Assembly (NCBI RefSeq): GCF_017301335.1
Contig: NZ_CP071247.1
Coordinates: 3,162,001 to 3,226,000 of the forward strand
Length of the DNA: 64,000 bases
Source: Marinobacter salinisoli
GTDB lineage: Bacteria; Pseudomonadota; Gammaproteobacteria; Pseudomonadales; Oleiphilaceae
Reading direction: 5' to 3'
The position numbers were made by a program, and so were the translations under genes. The notes below the pieces were generated by a model. The model was not told where the DNA came from and did not search any database. It worked only from the letters and a program-made list of their open reading frames with translations. Positions 44,222 to 54,343 of this stretch are shown here, one piece after another. Within the stretch, counting starts at the first letter, position 1, and every line of letters starts with the position of its first letter.

Positions 44222-44572
44222 TCAGGGGACAAAAACTTCCAGAATGTCAGATACACTGCGGAATTCGGCTTCGATGGCATCCACCGTTGCCGGTGCATCA
44301 TCCAACCTCTGTTCCTTTCCGGCTTTCTCAACAATCTGGCACAGCGCTCCGAGCCGGGGGGCGCCGATATTGATGCAACTGCCTTTGAAGCTGTGCGCCA
44401 TTTGCGCCAGAGCATCGGCATCCTGACCGTTCAGAGCCTGACGCAAGCCGGCTATGCGTTCACGGGAATCTTTCAGGAACGTTTCAATCAACACGCCAAA
44501 TTCATCGTCCATGACGTCCTGAAGTTCAGCGAGTGCTTCCTGATCGATATGTGGTGTTTCGTTCATAGCCAT
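44222..44572 (-). CDS. hptB: Histidine phosphotransfer protein HptB
   Basis: A 116-residue Hpt domain with the phospho-acceptor in MAHSFKGSCINIGA (His60). In Pseudomonas HptB receives phosphate from several hybrid kinases and passes it to HsbR, affecting motility and biofilm choice. A start two codons later (MNETPH) is equally possible. It lies 18 bases after hsbR and before the fliK promoter. Confidence 0.9.
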   Translation of the reverse strand: MAMNETPHIDQEALAELQDVMDDEFGVLIETFLKDSRERIAGLRQALNGQDADALAQMAHSFKGSCINIGAPRLGALCQIVEKAGKEQRLDDAPATVDAIEAEFRSVSDILEVFVP

Positions 44573-44590
44573 GCTCTGCAGGAGAACCGG

Positions 44591-46369
44591 TCAGTGCCGG
44601 TCATTTGTTATTCGATCCGAAGGGCCATCGGATAAATCCCAATCATAGACGATCTCTACCCGATTGCCCCGGCCGTGAAAACGAAGGGATTGTGACAACT
44701 GCCTCATCAACAACAGCCCACGGCCGGCGTACCGGGTGTGCTCCGAGCGGGTATCACCAGCGGCCAGAACGGGATGATTCTCAAAGTCGAAACCGGAACC
44801 ACTGTCTTCACAGACCACACGAAGTTGTCCGCCATACGGTTTCATGGAATGCGACAGACTGAAACGGATGAAGTGCCCCTTCACCCGGCCGAGCCTGACC
44901 TGTCGCTCACGATAGTATTTACCAAACCCTTCCGGTGAGTGTTTCCAGTCCGATGGCAGTTCCAGTATGCCGTGCTCAAGGGCGTTGTTATAAAGCTCGG
45001 CAAGCACGGTGTAGATTTCGCCACTGCGGGAACGCAGGCCTGGTACTTCCATGCAGATGTGCAGCAAGAGCGGAAGCGGATTGAAATCTCCGAGTGTTCG
45101 TTCACGAATTTCATATTCGCAATGCCACTCGGCGGGCCCGGGCAGGGTCGTGCGGTCCGGCAAGGGTGCGATTTCCGCATCATCCACCATATCCACACAG
45201 AAAAGCGTGATGTCATCATCGTCCTGATGGGCGCCGATGAACTCACGCAAACTGCCGATCACCGCATCGAACGGATGCATTCCGCCGCCACGGGTGTCCA
45301 GTGCCTGAGCAACTCCGGCATCGCCAAACAGCTCACCGGCGGCATTTCTGGATTCCAGCACGCCATCGGTCATCAGCATCAGGGTATCGCCAGGCTGGGT
45401 TGCTACCTGCTCCAGTCCGGCATCGAATTGATCGGGGGGCAGAATCCCGAGCGGCAAGTGCCGAGACGGCATGGCAACGGTGTCGCCGTTAGCCCTGATC
45501 AACGTCGCATCCGGAAGCCCCCCGTTCCAGAACCACAGCTGGTGCTGGTGAAACACGGCTTCGATCATTGCCCCGCAACAGAACATACCGACGGGAAGAA
45601 TATTCTTGAGTTTCTGGTTGATTTCCCGGAGCACATCCTTGGCACTGAACCCCTTGGCGGCCATGCCGTAGAAGATTTCCGCCAGCGGCATGGCACCAAT
45701 TGCCGCGGGCAAGCCATGGCCGGTGAAATCCCCTACGAAGATCAGCATGCCGCCGGCCGGGCGTGGTGAGGCGAACAGAACATCGCCATTAAAGATACTC
45801 AGTGGCGATACGTGGTAGCGGATATTAACAGCGTCCAGACAACCGGTGTGGGCCACGTTGTCGAACACCCGCTTGGCGATCTTCTGTTCCTTGAGCATCT
45901 GATCGTTCAGGTCGCGGATGTGATCCCGCTGATCCGACAGCGTGCGGTGCATCCGGCGCATGCGGTTGAAGGCGTTGATCTTGGCCTCAATAATGACGCG
46001 ATTGTAGGGCTTGCTCAGAAAGTCATCCCCGCCGGCATCGAGACAGCGCGCCAGTGCATCCGCCTCGGAAAGCGAGGTCAGGAAGATCAGCGGCACCATT
46101 CGCTCGCCCGCCAGCGCCTTGATCCGGCGAGCGGCCTCCATACCGTCCATGACGGGCATCATGGCATCGAGCAGCACGATATCGGGATGAGCCTGTTCGA
46201 ACAGGTGGACGGCTTCCTCGCCGTTTCGGGCCTCGAATACCTGATGACCGATCCGCTTGACCAGTGTTTTCAGAATCAATCGGTCGGAATCGCTGTCATC
46301 TGCGATCAGAATTTTCAGCGGCCGCTGATCGGCGATGGATGCTTCCACTTTACCCCCGTGGAGGTTCAC
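44591..46369 (-). CDS. hsbR: HsbR, response regulator with PP2C phosphatase and kinase-like ATPase domains
   Basis: A 592-residue three-domain protein: receiver (about 18-135, Asp68 in IVLLDAMMPVMDG), SpoIIE/PP2C-type phosphatase (about 190-400, with FVGDFTGHGLPAAIGAMPLA and MLMTDGVLE), and an anti-sigma-type HATPase domain (about 435-580, with ELYNNALEHGIL). In Pseudomonas HsbR switches between dephosphorylating and phosphorylating HsbA depending on HptB. It sits three bases after hsbA and before hptB. Confidence 0.9.
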   Translation of the reverse strand: MNLHGGKVEASIADQRPLKILIADDSDSDRLILKTLVKRIGHQVFEARNGEEAVHLFEQAHPDIVLLDAMMPVMDGMEAARRIKALAGERMVPLIFLTSLSEADALARCLDAGGDDFLSKPYNRVIIEAKINAFNRMRRMHRTLSDQRDHIRDLNDQMLKEQKIAKRVFDNVAHTGCLDAVNIRYHVSPLSIFNGDVLFASPRPAGGMLIFVGDFTGHGLPAAIGAMPLAEIFYGMAAKGFSAKDVLREINQKLKNILPVGMFCCGAMIEAVFHQHQLWFWNGGLPDATLIRANGDTVAMPSRHLPLGILPPDQFDAGLEQVATQPGDTLMLMTDGVLESRNAAGELFGDAGVAQALDTRGGGMHPFDAVIGSLREFIGAHQDDDDITLFCVDMVDDAEIAPLPDRTTLPGPAEWHCEYEIRERTLGDFNPLPLLLHICMEVPGLRSRSGEIYTVLAELYNNALEHGILELPSDWKHSPEGFGKYYRERQVRLGRVKGHFIRFSLSHSMKPYGGQLRVVCEDSGSGFDFENHPVLAAGDTRSEHTRYAGRGLLLMRQLSQSLRFHGRGNRVEIVYDWDLSDGPSDRITNDRH

Positions 46370-46372
46370 CCA

Positions 46373-46678
46373 TCAGCGGATGGCGAACAACTGCTCGAAA
46401 TTGGATATGGAGAGGATGCGACGCACGTCGCTGTTGCAGTTCTCGATGGAGATCTTGGCGCTGTCCCCGCCGGCGTAGTCTCGCAGCAGCAGCAACATGC
46501 CCAACGCGGAGCTGTCCAGGTAGGTGGTTTCAGACAGGTCGACGACATAGTGGTCGACCAGGTTGTCGCAATGCTCGTAGGCATCCCGAAAGGCCTGATG
46601 GGTACTGAAATCAAAGCGCCCGTCAATACTGATAACCAAGGTCTGGCTATCCTCCAGGTGACGCGTCTCAATCGGCAT
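46373..46678 (-). CDS. hsbA: HsbA, STAS-domain anti-sigma factor antagonist
   Basis: A 101-residue STAS protein with SIDGRFDFSTHQAFRDAYE and the phospho-site loop TYLDSSALGMLLLLRD (Ser56 the expected site). In Pseudomonas, HsbA binds the anti-sigma factor FlgM and thereby frees FliA; when phosphorylated it has other partners. The ATG at 46678 has GGAGG seven bases before it; an upstream start adding 12 residues is less likely. Confidence 0.9.
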   Translation of the reverse strand: MPIETRHLEDSQTLVISIDGRFDFSTHQAFRDAYEHCDNLVDHYVVDLSETTYLDSSALGMLLLLRDYAGGDSAKISIENCNSDVRRILSISNFEQLFAIR

Positions 46679-46798
46679 TCCGAAACCTCCGTAAACTCCT
46701 TTTGGCGCACACACCTAACCTGCGTGCAATCTGTTCAGGAGTAAGAATAGCGCAAGCGAACTGAATTGCATGCGCAGGGGATTACATCACAGAAACCT

Positions 46799-47245
46799 TC
46801 AGCGCTTTCTCCAGGCATATGCCCGACCGGCCGCTTCGTCTGCCTGTTTCTGCTCTCGCAGGTCCAGCTCACGCCGTTCTTGCTCACGACAGGTTTCGAT
46901 GTATTTCTCCATGCCGCGCCGTCGCTCCCAGGCCTTCTGCCACTCTAGCCGGCGCTCGTCAAACCCGCGCTCGGCCTGATCGAGCTGCGCCTGCTGCTGA
47001 ACGATGACCTGATCCAACTGGGCAATAAATGCCTGCCATGCCTGCAGCCTTGCCACGGGCACAACGCCCTGCTGACCGCCCCGGATCTGGTCCCGATACT
47101 CTTGCTGATAGCGGCTAAGATTATTCACCTGTTCCCGCTGCTGGTCCAACAGTTTCTTCGCCTCGGTCATGCGCTCGAGCGCTTCCTGTTCCTTGCGCTC
47201 TTCCAGGGTGAGCACCACCTTCAAACGCTGGGACCGGGCCACCAT
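46799..47245 (-). CDS. fliJ: Flagellar export chaperone FliJ
   Basis: A 148-residue, largely coiled-coil basic protein (RLKVVLTLEERKEQEALERM, QQREQVNNLSRYQQEYRDQI). It resembles the gamma subunit of F-type ATPase, inserts into the FliI hexamer and escorts substrates. Its start overlaps the fliI stop by one base. It ends the fliEFGHIJ unit; 120 bases separate it from hsbA. Confidence 0.93.
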   Translation of the reverse strand: MVARSQRLKVVLTLEERKEQEALERMTEAKKLLDQQREQVNNLSRYQQEYRDQIRGGQQGVVPVARLQAWQAFIAQLDQVIVQQQAQLDQAERGFDERRLEWQKAWERRRGMEKYIETCREQERRELDLREQKQADEAAGRAYAWRKR

Positions 47246-48642
47246 CAGTCAGAGCTTCCGGGCTGGCTTCCCATGGGCTGGGGCGCAGCACTTTTCAGGC
47301 GATCCGGCGAACGTCGCTCGGGAACCACCGTCAGCAGCTGCTGGATGCTGTCCTGCAGGGGCGCACTCTCGTTCAGTCCCTGCTGGAGGAACTGGCGCAT
47401 GTTGGCGATGTGGGCCATGGCGAAATCGGTTTCCGGGTCAGAGCCCTTGACGTAGGCACCAACACTGATCAGATCCTTGGCTTGCTGGTATCTGGAATAA
47501 ACCTGCTTGAAACGCTGGGCTCGGGCGAAATGCTCCAGTTCCGTTACCTGAGGCATCACTCGGCTGATAGAGGCTTCCACATCAATGGCCGGGTAATGCC
47601 CCTCTTCCGCGAGCCGGCGCGACAACACAATGTGGCCATCAAGAATGGCCCGGGCCGCATCGGCAATCGGGTCCTGCTGGTCATCGCCCTCGGTCAGAAC
47701 GGTGTAGAACGCGGTAATCGAGCCACCACCGGGGCGGCCGTTTCCGGTTCGCTCCACCAGCTGCGGCACCTTGGCGAACACCGACGGCGGATAACCTTTG
47801 GTGGCCGGTGGCTCACCCACCGCCAGGGCGATCTCGCGCTGTGCCTGGGCGTAGCGTGTCAGCGAATCCATCAGCAGCAAAACACGCTTGCCCTGATCCC
47901 GGTAGTACTCGGCAATCCTGGTGGTGAGCATGGCTGCGCGCAGGCGCATCAAGGGGGAATCATCCGCTGGCGACGCCACCACAACAGACCGCGCCAGCCC
48001 TTCGTCACCGAGAATGTCCTCAATGAATTCCTTCACCTCACGGCCCCGCTCACCAATCAGGCCCACCACGGTGATGTCGGCGTCGGTAAAACGGGTCATC
48101 ATGCCCAGCAGCATGCTCTTGCCGACACCGCTGCCGGCAAACAGGCCCAGCCGTTGGCCCTGTCCGACCGTCAGCAGGGAGTTGATCGTCCGGATACCGA
48201 CGTCCATGGACTGCCGCACAGGGGCGCGGTTCAGCGGATTGATGATTTCGCCATTCAGCGACACCCGTTCCTCGGCCTGCAAGGGGCCCTTGCCGTCAAG
48301 GGGGTCACCGGCACCATTCACCACCCGGCCAAGCATCTGTGGGCCCACCGGCACCAGGCTGGCGGCGGACAACGGCACCACCCTGGCCCCGGGCCTGAGC
48401 CCCTCAATAGCCGTTATCGGCATGAGATAGACTTTGTCATCCTCGAAACCAACCACCTCGGCTTCCACGTTGCCGCTGCCCTGGCTCTGAATCACACACC
48501 GGTCACCGACCACCATCGGGCAACCCACGCATTCCAGGGTCAGCCCCACCATGCGGGTCAACCGCCCGGAGAGCTCTGGCTCGTGCTCTTTTTGTGCCGT
48601 TTGCTGGAGGTTATTCAGGCGCTCAATCAGGGTGGATGTCAT
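47245..48642 (-). CDS. fliI: Flagellum-specific ATPase FliI
   Basis: A 465-residue export ATPase related to F1-beta. Walker A is [10 protein letters not shown] (170-179), with [20 protein letters not shown] and [20 protein letters not shown]. The ATG at 48642 ([12 protein letters not shown]) overlaps fliH by 20 bases. A much longer in-frame extension inside fliH has Trp/Arg/Pro-rich sequence unlike any FliI and was rejected. Confidence 0.96.
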   Translation of the reverse strand: MTSTLIERLNNLQQTAQKEHEPELSGRLTRMVGLTLECVGCPMVVGDRCVIQSQGSGNVEAEVVGFEDDKVYLMPITAIEGLRPGARVVPLSAASLVPVGPQMLGRVVNGAGDPLDGKGPLQAEERVSLNGEIINPLNRAPVRQSMDVGIRTINSLLTVGQGQRLGLFAGSGVGKSMLLGMMTRFTDADITVVGLIGERGREVKEFIEDILGDEGLARSVVVASPADDSPLMRLRAAMLTTRIAEYYRDQGKRVLLLMDSLTRYAQAQREIALAVGEPPATKGYPPSVFAKVPQLVERTGNGRPGGGSITAFYTVLTEGDDQQDPIADAARAILDGHIVLSRRLAEEGHYPAIDVEASISRVMPQVTELEHFARAQRFKQVYSRYQQAKDLISVGAYVKGSDPETDFAMAHIANMRQFLQQGLNESAPLQDSIQQLLTVVPERRSPDRLKSAAPQPMGSQPGSSD

Positions 48643-49516
48643 CGCCCTTCTCCTTGCCGGCAGCCTCATCGGGAGATGTGCCAATGGACGGGGCAGCCGT
48701 TGGCGATTGTGTTGCGGCCGGATTCGGGATATCCGACAGATCTCCGGCCAACTCGCCCAGACGCTCCGCCGACGCGGTATTGCCTGAGGCCTGGTCGGCA
48801 AGCATGGCCTGCAGGCTTTGCTGGAAGCGTTTTTCCACGGAGAAATCCACCAGGCTTTGGCGGGTTTCGACCCGACAGCCACCCGGTGTCAGGCGGTCAT
48901 CCGCAACCACCGACGCCGGGGTATCCAGGCGTGCTGCAACCTGGCGCACCAGATCTGCGTCCTGGGAATGAATATGGATCCGTACATTATCTGCGGTTGG
49001 CGGCAGTGCCCCGAGGGCCCGGCGCACCACCTGCTGAATATGGGTGGTATCCAGGCTCAGTTCCCGCAACAGAACCGAACGCGCCAGTGTCACGGTGAGG
49101 TTCAGCAACGCCGATTCAATCTCGTCATCATGGCGACGAATCGGCAGCAGCAACTCGCCCATCAGGTGCTCCAGTCGCTCCAGCCGGGCATCCACGTCCT
49201 GTTTCGCATCCGCCAGTCCCTGTTGCAGCCCGTGCTCCCGCCCCTCGTCGGTACCTGCGGATCTGCCCTCTTCCAGGCCCTGCTCGCGGCCTTCCGCCAG
49301 ACCCACCTGGTAACCCTGGTCACGGCCCTCGTTGTAGCCGTCTTCCCGGGCGGCTTCGCGGATTTCGCTGATTTCCGCCGCCGTCAGCGGTTTCACCCGC
49401 CGCTCTTCCTCACGGCCAATTTCATTACCGCGCTCGTCCAGCAGCGGCAGCTCCCAGCGCTCGTAGGCCGTCAACTGCTCCTTCGGGATGGGCGTGTCCA
49501 GGTCAGAGTTTTTCAT
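48623..49516 (-). CDS. fliH: Flagellar assembly protein FliH
   Basis: A 297-residue stator-like regulator of FliI. The GxxxG repeat region typical of FliH is clear at about 60-100 ([20 protein letters not shown], then [13 protein letters not shown] and GLQQG). A C-terminal V-ATPase E-like domain follows (to about 240), and a Ser/Ala/Pro-rich tail extends past it. The tail is longer than in many homologues and its end overlaps fliI. The start overlaps the fliG stop (TAATG). Confidence 0.95.
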   Translation of the reverse strand: MKNSDLDTPIPKEQLTAYERWELPLLDERGNEIGREEERRVKPLTAAEISEIREAAREDGYNEGRDQGYQVGLAEGREQGLEEGRSAGTDEGREHGLQQGLADAKQDVDARLERLEHLMGELLLPIRRHDDEIESALLNLTVTLARSVLLRELSLDTTHIQQVVRRALGALPPTADNVRIHIHSQDADLVRQVAARLDTPASVVADDRLTPGGCRVETRQSLVDFSVEKRFQQSLQAMLADQASGNTASAERLGELAGDLSDIPNPAATQSPTAAPSIGTSPDEAAGKEKGDDIHPD

Positions 49517-50562
49517 TACAGCATTTCTTCACCGGAACCACCGAGCGCGATCTCGCCGGCTTCCGCCATACGTCGTGCCACGGTAATGATTTCTTTCTGC
49601 GCCCCTTCCACTTCGCTGACCTTGACCGGTCCCTTGGACTCCAGATCATCCTGCAGCAGTTCCGCAGCGCGCTTGGACATATTGCTGAAGATCTTGTCCT
49701 TAACGGCGTCGTCTGCGCCCTTGAGCGCCACCACCAGCACTTCGGACGAGACTTCGCGCAGCAGGGCCTGAATGCCGCGATCGTCGATGTCCTTGAGGTT
49801 GTCGAACACGAACATCAGGTCCTCGATGGTCGACGCCAGATCGGGATCCATGTCTTTGATGGAATCCAGCAGGCTGCCCTCAATGTTGCGGTCCATGAAG
49901 TTCATAATGTCGGCGGCGCGCTTCACACCACCAATCCGGCTGACCTGAGTGGCCGAGCCGCCGGAGAACTGTTTCTCCAGGATGTTGTTGAGCTCCTGCA
50001 AAGCCTGGGGCTGGATGCTCTCCAGGGACGCCACCCGCATCATGACATCGAGCCGCACCTTTTCATCCAGGGTCGCCAGAATTTCGGCGGCCTGATCCGG
50101 GTCGAGGTAGGAGATAACGATGGCCTGTATCTGCGGGTGTTCGTAGCGGATGATGTCACCCACGGCCCGCGGTTCCATCCACTTCAGGGTATCGAGACCC
50201 GTGGTGTTGCCGCCCACCAGAATCCGGTCGATCAGGCTGGCGGCCTTGTCTTCGCCCAGGGCCTGCGTCAGCATGGCCCGGATGTAGTCGTCGTTGCCGA
50301 CGCCCAATCCGGTCTGGCCGCCGACGGCATCCACGAACTGGTTGAGCACGAAAGTCACATCATCTTTTGTGACGTCCTGCATTTGCGCCATGGCCACGCC
50401 AACCCGCTGAACCTCTTTCGGGCCCATATGCTTGAGCACTTCGGCCGCGTCGGCTTCACCGAGGGACATCAGCAATATGGCAGCCTGCTCCACCCGGGGA
50501 ATTTTCCGCTGGGGTTTCTGTGCCATATTCCCACTTTGTTGTTGAAGGTTTTGATCAGTCAT
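49516..50562 (-). CDS. fliG: Flagellar motor switch protein FliG
   Basis: A 348-residue C-ring protein with the three domains expected: an N-terminal FliF-binding part (VEQAAILLMSLGEADAAEVL), a middle part with EHPQIQAIVISYLDPDQAAE, and a torque-generating C-terminal domain with conserved charged residues (FVFDNLKDIDDRGIQALLRE). It overlaps fliF by eight bases. The first 20 residues are Gln-rich and extend slightly beyond most homologues. Confidence 0.97.
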   Translation of the reverse strand: MTDQNLQQQSGNMAQKPQRKIPRVEQAAILLMSLGEADAAEVLKHMGPKEVQRVGVAMAQMQDVTKDDVTFVLNQFVDAVGGQTGLGVGNDDYIRAMLTQALGEDKAASLIDRILVGGNTTGLDTLKWMEPRAVGDIIRYEHPQIQAIVISYLDPDQAAEILATLDEKVRLDVMMRVASLESIQPQALQELNNILEKQFSGGSATQVSRIGGVKRAADIMNFMDRNIEGSLLDSIKDMDPDLASTIEDLMFVFDNLKDIDDRGIQALLREVSSEVLVVALKGADDAVKDKIFSNMSKRAAELLQDDLESKGPVKVSEVEGAQKEIITVARRMAEAGEIALGGSGEEML

Positions 50563-52258
50563 CGACGTTCACCCACTGCCGCATCACCTGGGCAACCCGG
50601 GCCGGGTCTTCCGCAATCAGGCCTTTGAGTGCGTTGAGTTGCCTGTCATAGCCATCTGCGGCACCGGGTAAAAGCAACTCATCCTGGCTCATGGCTTGCC
50701 GCAACTCATCAGTGCCGTCCACCCCGTCGAGGCCATCGTAGCCGCCACCGGCCAGCTCACCACCGCGTTCCCGCTGCCCGTTTCCGGACAGGCTTCTGAG
50801 CGTGGGTCGCAGTAACCCGATAACCAGTACCAGAATCACCAGCCCCGCCAATACCTGTTTCATGAGATCCCAGAACCAGGGCTGCTCCCAGAACGCCGGC
50901 GCTTCGAATTCCATCGCCTCAACCGGCGCGAAGGCTGTGTTCATAACCGTAACACTGTCGCCACGGGCCGCAGAAAAACCGACGGCGTCCCGAACCAGCA
51001 TATTCAGACGCTGCAGTTCTTCTTCAGGCCAGGGTTGGTAGCTGACGTCGCCAGTTTGCGGATCAACCACTTTCATGTCGTCGACCGCCAGGGCAACGGT
51101 CACGCGCTTGATGCGGCCCAGTTCCTTGCGAACGTAGCTGACGGTTCGGTCGACTTCGTAGTTGCGAGTGGCTTCGCGGCGCACATCCACCGGTTTGGCG
51201 CCCCCACCCTCGCCATCGTCACCGGCGTTGGCCTGCTCCGGTACGGCGGCATTGCCCGGCGGCTGGTTCGACAGCGCGCCCGGGATTCCTGTCGGACCAG
51301 CGCCGGAAACGCGCTGTTCGGTCAGCTCACGCTCACTGCGAACGGCCTGTTGTTCAGGGTTGAATAGTTCTTCAGCCTGTTCCACCGACGAGAAGTCAAG
51401 GTCGGCGGACACTTCGGCCCGGTAGCGGCCCTCCCCGATGATCGGACCAATGATGGACGCCACGCGGCGGGTCAGCCGGTCTTCCACCTTTTCGGTGTAC
51501 TCGTACTGATCCTTCATCCGATCAGTGTCAGCCTTGGACTCCTTGCCTGTCAGCAGGTTGCCGCTCTGGTCAACGACGGTCACGCTGTCCTTTTTCATCA
51601 TCGGAATGCTGCCGGCAACCAGATTGACGATCGCTTGAATCTGCTCCGGCTCCGGCCGGCGTCCGGCAAACGCATCAAGGAACACCGAAGCTGAGGGCTC
51701 GCGGGCATCGCGAACAAACACCGATCGCTCCGGAATCGCCAGATGAACCCGCGCGCTGCGCACACCGCGCATGGCGCTTATGGTGCGCGCCAGCTCACCC
51801 TCCAGGCCACGGCGATAGCTCACCGTTTCCATGAACTGGGATGTTCCCAGACCACGCTCCTGATCAAGCAATTCATAGCCTAGGGTCTGCTGATCGGTCA
51901 CGCCCTCGGCGGCCAGTTTCAGGCGGGCGCTGTAGACCTGCTCGGAGGGCACCAGCAACGCGCCGGTGCGGGGATCCATCTTGTATTCGATGCCACCACT
52001 TTCAAGAATGGCGGTGACATCCTGGGGATTGTAAGCAGACAGATCACCGACCACAGGTTGGTAATTGGGCTCTTGTGCCCACAGCACCACCGCAACACCC
52101 AGCGCCACGCTGGCGGCCAGCCCCACCATAAGCCCAATCTGGCGAAACAGATGCAGACGGTTGAAGCCAAGGAAAAGATCGCTGCCGCTCTGTGGCGTTT
52201 CTGCCGTCTGAGCTGCGGGCGCATTTGTCATTGCTGTTTCAGCAGGAACGCTGGCCAT
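50555..52258 (-). CDS. fliF: Flagellar MS-ring protein FliF
   Basis: A 567-residue protein with membrane helices at about 40-62 (GLMVGLAASVALGVAVVLWA) and about 455-475 (QVLAGLVILVLVIGLL). Ring-building motifs lie between them (ARVHLAIPERSVFVRD, ASVFLDAF), and a FliG-binding C-terminus ends in VAQVMRQWVNVDD. The periplasmic loop around 315-360 is Gly/Pro/Asn-rich, a common variable region. It is 15 bases after fliE. Confidence 0.97.
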   Translation of the reverse strand: MASVPAETAMTNAPAAQTAETPQSGSDLFLGFNRLHLFRQIGLMVGLAASVALGVAVVLWAQEPNYQPVVGDLSAYNPQDVTAILESGGIEYKMDPRTGALLVPSEQVYSARLKLAAEGVTDQQTLGYELLDQERGLGTSQFMETVSYRRGLEGELARTISAMRGVRSARVHLAIPERSVFVRDAREPSASVFLDAFAGRRPEPEQIQAIVNLVAGSIPMMKKDSVTVVDQSGNLLTGKESKADTDRMKDQYEYTEKVEDRLTRRVASIIGPIIGEGRYRAEVSADLDFSSVEQAEELFNPEQQAVRSERELTEQRVSGAGPTGIPGALSNQPPGNAAVPEQANAGDDGEGGGAKPVDVRREATRNYEVDRTVSYVRKELGRIKRVTVALAVDDMKVVDPQTGDVSYQPWPEEELQRLNMLVRDAVGFSAARGDSVTVMNTAFAPVEAMEFEAPAFWEQPWFWDLMKQVLAGLVILVLVIGLLRPTLRSLSGNGQRERGGELAGGGYDGLDGVDGTDELRQAMSQDELLLPGAADGYDRQLNALKGLIAEDPARVAQVMRQWVNVDD

Positions 52259-52273
52259 GCTTCGGCTCCGTTA

Positions 52274-52642
52274 TCAGATCGGCATGTTCATGATGTCTTC
52301 ATAGGCCCGGACCACACGGTTCCGAACCTGCGTCAATGCCTCGAAGGACACTGAGGATTTCTGGGCCGCTATCATAACCTGAGTCAGATCCACATTTGGA
52401 TCACCCATTTCATAGGCGGTACGGAGCTCGCCGGTGGTCTGCTGCAGCTCATTGACGTTGTTTACCGCATTGCCCAGCATGTCGCTGAAGCTGGGCGTTT
52501 CCGGCGTTTTGTCAACCTGGCGAGGCGCATCAATCCGCCCCCGAACCGACTGATCCTGCTCGATCCTCTGGTTTTGCATCATTTGCGAACGCAGTGACCG
52601 GATATCTGAAAGAACACTGTTTATGTCGGCACGCTCAACCAT
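52274..52642 (-). CDS. fliE: Flagellar hook-basal body protein FliE
   Basis: A 122-residue protein that links the MS ring to the rod. The C-terminal half is diagnostic: FSDMLGNAVNNVNELQQT, VDLTQVMIAAQKSSVSFEAL and QVRNRVVRAYEDIMNMPI. The ATG at 52642 has GGGGAGAG just upstream. A longer in-frame extension runs to 52714, through the promoter, and is not credible. It is the first gene of fliEFGHIJ. Confidence 0.95.
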   Translation of the reverse strand: MVERADINSVLSDIRSLRSQMMQNQRIEQDQSVRGRIDAPRQVDKTPETPSFSDMLGNAVNNVNELQQTTGELRTAYEMGDPNVDLTQVMIAAQKSSVSFEALTQVRNRVVRAYEDIMNMPI

Positions 52643-52710
52643 CACTCTCTCCCCATCCCGCCCTGAACACCGAGCGGGTGTCTTTCTGGAAACTTGTTCA
52701 TGAACTTTTA

Positions 52711-52725
52711 GCAAAGAACAGGCCA
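52711..52725 (-). promoter_or_regulatory. Sigma54 promoter for fliE
   Basis: Minus strand TGGCCTG-TTCT-TTGC with exact -24/-12 spacing, 69 bases before the fliE start. It presumably drives fliEFGHIJ under FleQ control. Confidence 0.65.
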
Positions 52726-52828
52726 GATAAACCTTTGTCTTTATTTACAGTGTCTTATGGATATTTCAACAAAAATTGGGGCGGGAGAATGACGGAGTTT
52801 TGACGGCATCGAGATAAAACAGAAGACG

Positions 52829-52853
52829 AAAAAAAGGCACCCGCAGGGTGCCT
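52829..52853 (-). terminator. Rho-independent terminator after fleR
   Basis: On the minus strand AGGCACCC, three bases, GGGTGCCT, then a run of T (bases 52829-52835 are A on the plus strand). Perfect 8-bp stem, 27 bases after the fleR stop. Confidence 0.93.
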
Positions 52854-52879
52854 AATAACGAAGGAGACGTTTGATAAAT

Positions 52880-54331
52880 TCAGATGGTGGCCAGTTCCGA
52901 GTCCAAGTCGATGCCGGCATCCCGCATCTGGGCCAACTTGTAGCGCAACGTCCGAGGACTGATCCCGAGCAGCTCGGCTGCGCGGTTACGTCTGCCACCC
53001 TCTTGCCTAAGCGTGTCAATAATAATACGGAACTCCTGACGCTTCAGATCATCACCCAGCGACGCCGGTCCACTTAAATCGACTTGCTCTGCCGGCGCCA
53101 TATCGCCCTCGTTGCGGATGGAAAAATCGGCGTGCGCATCAACCGGCTGAGCGGGCTGGATCGGTGCCGCAACCGGTGCAGCCGCCTCTACCCGACCGCT
53201 TATGCCCAGTTCAAGACACAGGTCGCTGGCATGAATCACATTACCCTGGTGCAGCACCAGCGCCCTCTGGATGGCATTATCCAGCTCACGAACATTACCC
53301 GGCCAACGATGACGCGTCAGTGCCAACCGGGCATCTTCGGCAAAGGTGACACCCGTCAGCTTCATCTTGCGGCAGTGCTTCTTCAAAAGGGTTGTCGCCA
53401 GCGCCATGATATCCAGCGGTCGCTCCCGCAACGGTTGCCAGTGCATGGGGAACACGGTCAGGCGGTAATACAGGTCTTCCCGGAATTTACCTTCGTGCAC
53501 GTAATCGGCCAGATCCCGGTTGGTCGTTGCGATCACCCGCACGTCCAGTGCGATGGTTTTTCGCCCGCCAACGCGTTCGACCTCACGCTCCTGAAGCACC
53601 CGGAGGAGCTTGGATTGCAGGCCAAGCTCCATCTCAGAGATTTCATCCAGCAAAATCGTGCCGCCATTGGCCTGTTCGAACTTGCCTGGCGATGCAGACA
53701 CGGCGCCGGTGAACGCCCCCTTCTCATGGCCAAACAGGATGGCTTCCAGCATGTTCTCGGGGATCGCCGCGCAGTTAATCGCGACAAAGGGCTGATCCGC
53801 CCGCGGCGACTGCTGATGAATATAGCGGGCCAGCACTTCCTTACCCGTACCACTCTCGCCCGAGATCATGACCGTGGAATCGCTACCGGCAACCTTGGCA
53901 GCCAGCTGGAACATCCGTTTGCTGACGGGATCCTCGGCCACCGGCGCATCGGTGGATTTTTGCCGGCTGCCGCCAACCACCTTGCTGACCGCGGCCACCA
54001 GAACCTGCGGCTCGAAGGGCTTGACCAGATAGTCGATTGCACCGGCCTGCATGGCCGACACCGCATGGCTGATTTGCCCGTACGCCGTAATCAGCATCAT
54101 CGGCAAGCCCGGGTACAGACGCTGAACCTCTGCCAACAACTCATGGCCAGACAGACCCGGCATATTCACGTCACTGACTACCATATCCACCGGAGCTTCC
54201 GCCAGCCGCTCGAGCGCTTCGCGCGCATTGGCAGCTTCGCGAACCCGGTATTTGGCGAGCTCCAGAGTGGTTACCAGCGCTTCCCGCAGGTCATGGTCAT
54301 CCTCGACAATAAGAATCTGAGCCTTGGCCAC
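52880..54331 (-). CDS. fleR: Sigma54-dependent flagellar response regulator FleR (FlrC)
   Basis: A 483-residue NtrC-type activator: receiver (1-120, Asp54 in MVVSDVNMPGLSG), AAA+ domain (about 138-375) with GESGTGKEV and the sigma54-contacting GAFTGA in [11 protein letters not shown], and a Fis-type DNA-binding helix-turn-helix at the C-terminus (RNRAAELLGISPRTLRYKLA). With FleS it turns on later flagellar genes. It lies 12 bases after fleS, and a strong terminator follows. Confidence 0.96.
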   Translation of the reverse strand: MAKAQILIVEDDHDLREALVTTLELAKYRVREAANAREALERLAEAPVDMVVSDVNMPGLSGHELLAEVQRLYPGLPMMLITAYGQISHAVSAMQAGAIDYLVKPFEPQVLVAAVSKVVGGSRQKSTDAPVAEDPVSKRMFQLAAKVAGSDSTVMISGESGTGKEVLARYIHQQSPRADQPFVAINCAAIPENMLEAILFGHEKGAFTGAVSASPGKFEQANGGTILLDEISEMELGLQSKLLRVLQEREVERVGGRKTIALDVRVIATTNRDLADYVHEGKFREDLYYRLTVFPMHWQPLRERPLDIMALATTLLKKHCRKMKLTGVTFAEDARLALTRHRWPGNVRELDNAIQRALVLHQGNVIHASDLCLELGISGRVEAAAPVAAPIQPAQPVDAHADFSIRNEGDMAPAEQVDLSGPASLGDDLKRQEFRIIIDTLRQEGGRRNRAAELLGISPRTLRYKLAQMRDAGIDLDSELATI

Positions 54332-54343
54332 GATTGCCTCCGA

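Noticed and set aside
47410..49098. Plus-strand frame of 562 codons opposite fliI and fliH
   Set aside because: His/Gly/Arg-rich translation with no family features, antisense to two clear flagellar genes.
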